64,000 bases of DNA from contig NZ_BFAQ01000013.1 in the NCBI RefSeq assembly GCF_002933855.1, forward strand, positions 1 to 64,000, read 5' to 3'. Source of the DNA: Vibrio penaeicida. GTDB lineage: Bacteria; Pseudomonadota; Gammaproteobacteria; Enterobacterales; Vibrionaceae. Below, one piece after another: positions 60,208 to 64,000 of this stretch (the first letter of the stretch is position 1; the number at the start of each line of letters is the position of its first letter). Under the pieces are notes generated by a model, which searched no databases, was not told where the DNA came from, and worked only from the letters and a program-made list of their open reading frames with translations. Both the position numbers and the translations under genes were made by a program.

Positions 60208-60284
60208 GCGTCCGTAGCTCAGTTGGTTAGAGTACCGCCTTGACATGGCGGGGGTCGGTGATTCGAGTTCACTCGGACGCACCA
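60208..60284 (+). tRNA. tRNA-Val (GAC)
   Basis: A 77-base cloverleaf with the acceptor stem GCGTCCG/CGGACGC, anticodon loop CTTGACATG (anticodon GAC), T-loop TTCGAGT, and an encoded 3' ACCA end. It decodes GUC/GUU valine codons. First of two tandem copies, sharing one promoter. Confidence 0.97.
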
Positions 60285-60337
60285 TTCCTTTCTTCATAAT
60301 TAGGGTTTCAAAACCATTTTTATGAAAGATAAAATTT

Positions 60338-60414
60338 GGGTCCGTAGCTCAGTTGGTTAGAGTACCGCCTTGACATGGCGGGGGTCGGCGATTCGAGTTC
60401 GCCCGGACCCACCA
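60338..60414 (+). tRNA. tRNA-Val (GAC), second copy
   Basis: Same anticodon arm as the first copy, with acceptor stem GGGTCCG/CGGACCC and T-stem GGCGA/TCGCC. The changes relative to copy one are compensatory (both sides of each pair changed), which supports both being functional. Encoded ACCA end. Confidence 0.97.
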
Positions 60415-60421
60415 AATTAAC

Positions 60422-60452
60422 AAAAAAGCCTGCTTTAAAAGCAGGCTTTTTT
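60422..60452 (+). terminator. Terminator of the tRNA operon
   Basis: AAAAAAGCCTGCTT pairs with AAGCAGGCTTTTTT around a short TAA-type loop, giving a long hairpin with a T-run immediately after the second tRNA. Confidence 0.92.
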
Positions 60453-60627
60453 GTATCTGCAATTTGTTCATCTTCTTTGCTTTTCTCTGCATTACTTACG
60501 ACTAACCACATCAGAATGACTGTGAGTATCAGCTGTATTTAAATTATTAATCTGAATTTACATAGATAGTGCTAACGTACAGCAGCGAAAGGTCGATTTG
60601 GCGTGAAAAGAGTAAGTTGAGGGTTCG

Positions 60628-60996
60628 ATGGAGACACTTATTTATCTTGGGGCTTTTTTATTGGTTATGGTTGCCTTTGCGCATTCATACTTAGGGGAGC
60701 GATACATCTTAATTCGTCTTTTTAAGCGAGATGATCTGCCTAAAACATTGGGCAGCGATGAGTTTACTAAAAAGACGCTCCGCTTTGCATGGCATGTTAC
60801 ATCAGTTGCTTGGTTAGGGTTCGCGGTCATTCTATTGGTAACGGTTCAGCCATCAATCTCGAAGGAAGTGATTGGTCAAATTATTGCCATGACGTTTTTC
60901 ATCCACTTTTTGATAGCATTGTTTGGTTCAAAAGGGCGTCATTTATCTTGGATTGTATTTCTTGCCGTAAGTGTGTTGGCACTTCTTGGAACCTAA
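60628..60996 (+). CDS. Small integral membrane protein
   Basis: A 122-residue protein with four predicted hydrophobic segments (about 3-20, 53-72, 80-97 and 103-120). One charged loop carries conserved-looking His (AHSYLGERYILIRLF). I do not recognise a characterised family, though similar small proteins are common in marine gammaproteobacteria. AAGTTGAGGG lies just upstream of the ATG. Single gene, ended by a terminator. Confidence 0.75.
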   Translation: METLIYLGAFLLVMVAFAHSYLGERYILIRLFKRDDLPKTLGSDEFTKKTLRFAWHVTSVAWLGFAVILLVTVQPSISKEVIGQIIAMTFFIHFLIALFGSKGRHLSWIVFLAVSVLALLGT

Positions 60997-61038
60997 GTTA
61001 ACCACGGGAAATACGATTGAATACGTCATTCAAATAAC

Positions 61039-61070
61039 CAAAAGCCAACGAGAACTACGGTTGGCTTTTG
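61039..61070. terminator. Bidirectional terminator
   Basis: CAAAAGCCAAC (61039-61049) pairs perfectly with GTTGGCTTTTG (61060-61070) around a 10-base loop, located between the convergent membrane-protein and RRM-protein genes. Confidence 0.88.
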
Positions 61071-61080
61071 ACTTGATGTT

Positions 61081-61320
61081 CTAGCTTTCTGCTCGCTTAA
61101 CGCGAATCTTACTTTTATCAACGCTTGTCATATTGAGCGCATTGATTGCTGTTTTTGCTTCGTCATGGTTCGGCATTTCAACGAATGCAAAACCCTTTGA
61201 GTGTCCCGTTTCTTGATCTAATACTAGATTGCATTCCGCAACAGCGCCATGAGCAGAAAATAGAACTCGGATGTCTTGCTCTGAAGTAGAACGAGCGAGG
61301 TTGCGAACTAAAAGTTTCAT
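61081..61320 (-). CDS. RRM-type RNA-binding protein
   Basis: A single-domain RNA-recognition-motif protein of 79 residues. RNP2 is KLLVRNL at the N-terminus and RNP1 is KGFAFVEM (about residues 43-50), with the aromatic residues that stack on RNA. The C-terminal tail is basic (KSKIRVKRAES). Such proteins are often cold-induced in Vibrio and act as RNA chaperones. The frame opens at 61449, but Met 61320 starts right at the domain and has GGA upstream. Confidence 0.9.
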   Translation of the reverse strand: MKLLVRNLARSTSEQDIRVLFSAHGAVAECNLVLDQETGHSKGFAFVEMPNHDEAKTAINALNMTSVDKSKIRVKRAES

Positions 61321-61485
61321 AAGTATCCATTGGTGTATTGATTGCGCGTGGATTGTCGCAGCTAATTTGACTAAAACCAAGGAATGATTTTCTACAGTAC
61401 TTGAAGCAAGTTTGATGACAGAGTTTAGTCGCACATGGATTAAAGTCACCGGATAAAAGAGTACGGTTTAAACATGTTGATCTTA

Positions 61486-61519
61486 AAAGGCTTTGCGTGT
61501 TGCAAAGCCTTTCTGTTTT
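61486..61519. terminator. Terminator of the secreted deiminase-like gene
   Basis: AAAGGCTTTGC (61486-61496) pairs with GCAAAGCCTTT (61502-61512) around GTGTT. It serves the minus-strand gene ending at 61547 and has a CTGTTTTT tail in the plus direction as well. Confidence 0.8.
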
Positions 61520-61546
61520 TGATTTTTTAACATCAGCTGCAAGAAG

Positions 61547-63502
61547 TTATGGGTAATGAACCTCTAAGCAGTCCAGCCCACCAGAACGTACAGCCAGGTT
61601 GAATTCAGCTTCGGTCATATTTTTTATCACGTTTTCCATTTCCTTTTGAGTTCCGAAGTTCTTACCAACTAGATATTGTGCGTACCCAAACAACATTAGC
61701 GGGTTTTGCGCAATCATTGGTGTACTCTCGCCTAAGAACTTAGTTTCAAAGCCAAGCACGCTCATGTGTTCCTGGAACGCTTTACGCAGTGCCGAGTTTC
61801 TTGCATGGTTCGTCAGGTAAAGTTTCTGCCCGTTATTGTCCACAAGCACACTGTTCATGAAGTTTGCAATTCCGCCCGGTTGTACAGCTGACTTACCTTC
61901 GAACACGCCTGGAGAGGAGATGGGGTTAAGCCCAATCTTCCTTAACTCAGCCTCAATTAAAGGTGTGTAGTATTTCGAACTTTCTTGCTGGATTCGAGAT
62001 TGTGCCAGCATGTCGTTAAGTTGGGTACGCTCCACGTCGGTTGTGGCGTACCTAAGTGCTTGTGACAAGAGCTTCTGATTTTCGGTTTCATCATTGACTA
62101 AAATATCACCGTTTTCTAAAGGTCGCATTTTCATGTCTAAGTGGAAGCCTGGTTGAGGAACAAAGGCTATCGCACTTCTAACTAGCCCTATATCTGCCGC
62201 AATAATGTCCTTAGCGAGATCTTCCTTCGCTAACATTTCTCGCGTCATAGTACGAAGTGCTTGATCACCAAGGCTATTGTGAATTTTGGTTAGTTTTCCT
62301 AGTGTGTATTGAAACGATGGATCTCGTTCATCAGTGGCTAGCTTTGCTATTCTTGCTGCGATACTTTCTGGAGAGAATGAAGGGGCTAGATCAGATGAGT
62401 TAAGGTATTTTTCACTCATATGTTGAGCAGTTAACACCACTGAATCTGTACCAATGACGGCATACGGGTTACCGTTTTGCATAGTGCCAGAAAGCAAATT
62501 GCCGCCTTCAATGTAACTGTTTCCTCGATAAATAGTGATAGGGCTGTGTGTACTTTCGAGGTTCTTAATTGTGCGGTTGTGTTGCCCGCCGTAATCTACT
62601 GTCAGCCCGACATCACGTTTAGTATTTCCCTCAAGACCAAAATTCGCATTGCTTTTAGGCAAATGGGTTTGGATAAACCTTTGTGCGTCGTTGGAAGCCT
62701 TCCCCGAAATATCCGCAGGGATATAGACCGTTTTCCCATCGCGACTCATGATTCGAGCATCTTCAACCCATGAGCTATTAGGACCGTTATCTGTTTCAAT
62801 GATTGTGTAGAAACGAGAATAATCGCGCCCAGTTTCTGCTTGAAGATTTTGAATGCCAGCGGTAAGCAGTTGGTCTTTTTTCGGGTTGCTTTCTTTGTGG
62901 GAATATATGTTGACGTTTGTACCAAGTTGCTCAGAAAGCGCGATGAGATCCAATATGGTTGTGACCGATTCTAAGCGAAGATTAACGTCGAAATTATCCA
63001 GCGTTGTATTAAGCCCCTCTGTTGCAGGACCAACCTTCAATCCGGTAGAAACTGTTACTGCCTGAGTTGGTGGAACTGGAGAAGGGTTGGGGAGTTCAAC
63101 AGAGTTCGAAGGCAGTAAATCAAACGAGTAGTTTTTTACAGCGTTTAGCCAAGAAAAATATTCACGCGTATTACTTGGTGGCTGGAATTCCGCTCGAAAT
63201 GCTGCCAAGAATTCAGTCATGAGAGCTGGAACGATTTTTTTCTTAACACCATCACGTAAAAAGTAATACAGATAAGTGCCATCAGATTGTTTCTCATATT
63301 CAAGTTCGAGTGTTTTTCGACCGAGCGGCGTTGCACCATTTTGTGAATAGTATTGGCTTACAGATATCGTGTTTACATCTGATCTCTCTGCACTTGGCTG
63401 GTTTGTTTCACTGCCCGGAAAATGAATTGTATTACTGTTAGCGAAGGTGCTAAAGGAGCTTAGTATTGCCGAGACAATAATCAGTTTTTTGGTATTTATC
63501 AT
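61547..63502 (-). CDS. Secreted guanidino-group-modifying (deiminase-like) enzyme
   Basis: A 651-residue exported protein: signal peptide (MINTKKLIIVSAILSSFSTFAN), then a 130-residue N-terminal region of unknown fold and a Pro-rich linker (about 138-146). The core has the motif set of the guanidino-modifying superfamily (arginine, agmatine and protein-arginine deiminases, amidinotransferases) in order: WVED (245-248), YIEGGN (330-335), FHLDM with His454-x-Asp456, and a nucleophile-type Cys645 in SGGLDCLE seven residues from the C-terminus. The insert between EGGN and HxD is large. Substrate is unknown; being exported, it could act on free arginine-type compounds or on proteins. Confidence 0.72.
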   Translation of the reverse strand: MINTKKLIIVSAILSSFSTFANSNTIHFPGSETNQPSAERSDVNTISVSQYYSQNGATPLGRKTLELEYEKQSDGTYLYYFLRDGVKKKIVPALMTEFLAAFRAEFQPPSNTREYFSWLNAVKNYSFDLLPSNSVELPNPSPVPPTQAVTVSTGLKVGPATEGLNTTLDNFDVNLRLESVTTILDLIALSEQLGTNVNIYSHKESNPKKDQLLTAGIQNLQAETGRDYSRFYTIIETDNGPNSSWVEDARIMSRDGKTVYIPADISGKASNDAQRFIQTHLPKSNANFGLEGNTKRDVGLTVDYGGQHNRTIKNLESTHSPITIYRGNSYIEGGNLLSGTMQNGNPYAVIGTDSVVLTAQHMSEKYLNSSDLAPSFSPESIAARIAKLATDERDPSFQYTLGKLTKIHNSLGDQALRTMTREMLAKEDLAKDIIAADIGLVRSAIAFVPQPGFHLDMKMRPLENGDILVNDETENQKLLSQALRYATTDVERTQLNDMLAQSRIQQESSKYYTPLIEAELRKIGLNPISSPGVFEGKSAVQPGGIANFMNSVLVDNNGQKLYLTNHARNSALRKAFQEHMSVLGFETKFLGESTPMIAQNPLMLFGYAQYLVGKNFGTQKEMENVIKNMTEAEFNLAVRSGGLDCLEVHYP

Positions 63503-64000
63503 CGTTTATTCCTGATTGAACATTAATTTCCCCACGATTAGAAATGCAATGGGTAGCGCAAGTAAATACACGAAAACTTAATTCTATTGTTAGCAGTTCT
63601 GGCTAGTCTGATAGGGGCGTAAACTGGTAGCCTCGTGGAAGGGGGAATAGGTTAACCCTCTAATAAATATGGGAGTTATTGGATGGGTATCACAAGAAAA
63701 CAGGTGACTAACTGAGTAAGAAAATATTTAAAAAATTAACAGGAATGGATATCACAATATGCACTTTTAAGAACCGGAAATGGGGGGGATGACTGTTTCG
63801 ATAACATCAATATGCATTGATGATGAATGACACCTTGAAGATAAAAAGTGATTGCTCTCTGAACTTTTTGCAACTGATGACATCCATCTTAACGTATTGA
63901 AGTGATCAGCTCGCATATACAAGATGAACACATCGCGAAAATAGCGAGCAATTTGATACAAATACCCTGAGTAGCCCAATTTGTTCAAGTGACTGAATTC
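63503..64000. other. Intergenic region at the window end
   Basis: 498 bases upstream of the deiminase-like gene. The only longer frame (63767-63988, minus) has no ribosome site and resembles no known protein. No RNA motif or repeat was recognised. Confidence 0.4.

Noticed and set aside
60034..60511. Two minus-strand frames across the tRNA genes sharing a common peptide segment
   Set aside because: They are antisense translations of the two tRNA-Val genes; the shared peptide comes from tRNA sequence.
63590..63680. Possible riboswitch upstream of the deiminase-like gene
   Set aside because: No GEMM, cobalamin or other conserved core could be matched, and the G-rich stretch is on the opposite strand to the gene.
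63767..63988. 73-codon minus-strand frame at the window end
   Set aside because: No ribosome site and Ser-rich random-looking translation.

Overview
The window looks like chromosomal DNA of a marine gammaproteobacterium, most probably a Vibrio. The reasons are DbpA, RlmF and DUF1415 housekeeping genes of Vibrio type, a stressosome operon with a globin-type RsbR as known from some Vibrio species, eight cyclic-di-GMP enzymes, and a tandem tRNA-Val(GAC) pair. No phage, integrase, transposase or CRISPR array was seen. Species cannot be fixed from sequence reading alone.

Layout. 132-11438: a compact plus-strand catabolic cluster with a CUT2-type sugar ABC importer (binding protein, fused double ATPase, permease), a FadR-type GntR regulator and eight enzymes: Gfo/Idh oxidoreductase, sugar isomerase/epimerase, acetoacetate-decarboxylase-family protein, RhaM-type mutarotase, SDR, D-2-hydroxyacid dehydrogenase, enolase-superfamily sugar-acid dehydratase and FAH-family hydrolase. 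This fits a non-phosphorylative deoxy-sugar or sugar-acid route, with extra enzymes that the textbook route does not need. 11530-15334: a MazG-like pyrophosphohydrolase, a GAF-GGDEF cyclase, dbpA and a DUF1415 gene. 15519-19946: a TRAP transporter with a HutC-type regulator, divergent from a COG3618 amidohydrolase/lactonase. 19955-22434: an MFS exporter divergent from its LysR regulator, then a small glutaredoxin.

22662-29289: the stressosome operon rsbR-rsbS-rsbT-rsbX. It runs directly into a large hybrid histidine kinase and a REC-HD-GYP response regulator, so a heme-globin sensor, a phosphorylation relay and cyclic-di-GMP hydrolysis are encoded in one transcription unit. 29309-33291: a TetR/GST pair, a YgjP-like metallopeptidase, rlmF and an AEC transporter. 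The gap 33343-33769 holds a likely FNR-activated small RNA on the minus strand, followed by an eight-copy 7-bp tandem repeat.

33770-44733 is a signalling region: a PAS-GGDEF-EAL protein, an Aer-like receptor, a PhnD-like binding protein overlapping a Cache-HAMP-GGDEF-EAL protein, a lone EAL protein and two orphan periplasmic binding proteins. 44893-50002: a CpaA-type prepilin peptidase, a DUF2726 protein, a possible nuclease-fold protein, an oxygen-sensor-like pair (a degenerate chemoreceptor fragment plus an ODP-like di-iron metallo-beta-lactamase-fold protein), and an outer-membrane beta-barrel. 50470-59885: a PAS-GGDEF, a small P-loop kinase, an M20 peptidase, an SH3 protein, a solitary hpd with a TyrR-like box, and an overlapping pair of membrane GGDEF and GGDEF-EAL proteins. 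60208-63502: two tRNA-Val genes, a small membrane protein, an RRM protein, and a large secreted protein with the full motif set of the guanidino-modifying (arginine/agmatine deiminase) superfamily.

The most promising less-described items are the putative FNR-dependent sRNA, the mini-receptor/ODP pair, the secreted deiminase-like protein, the SBP/GGDEF-EAL pair, and the unusual sugar-acid cluster.
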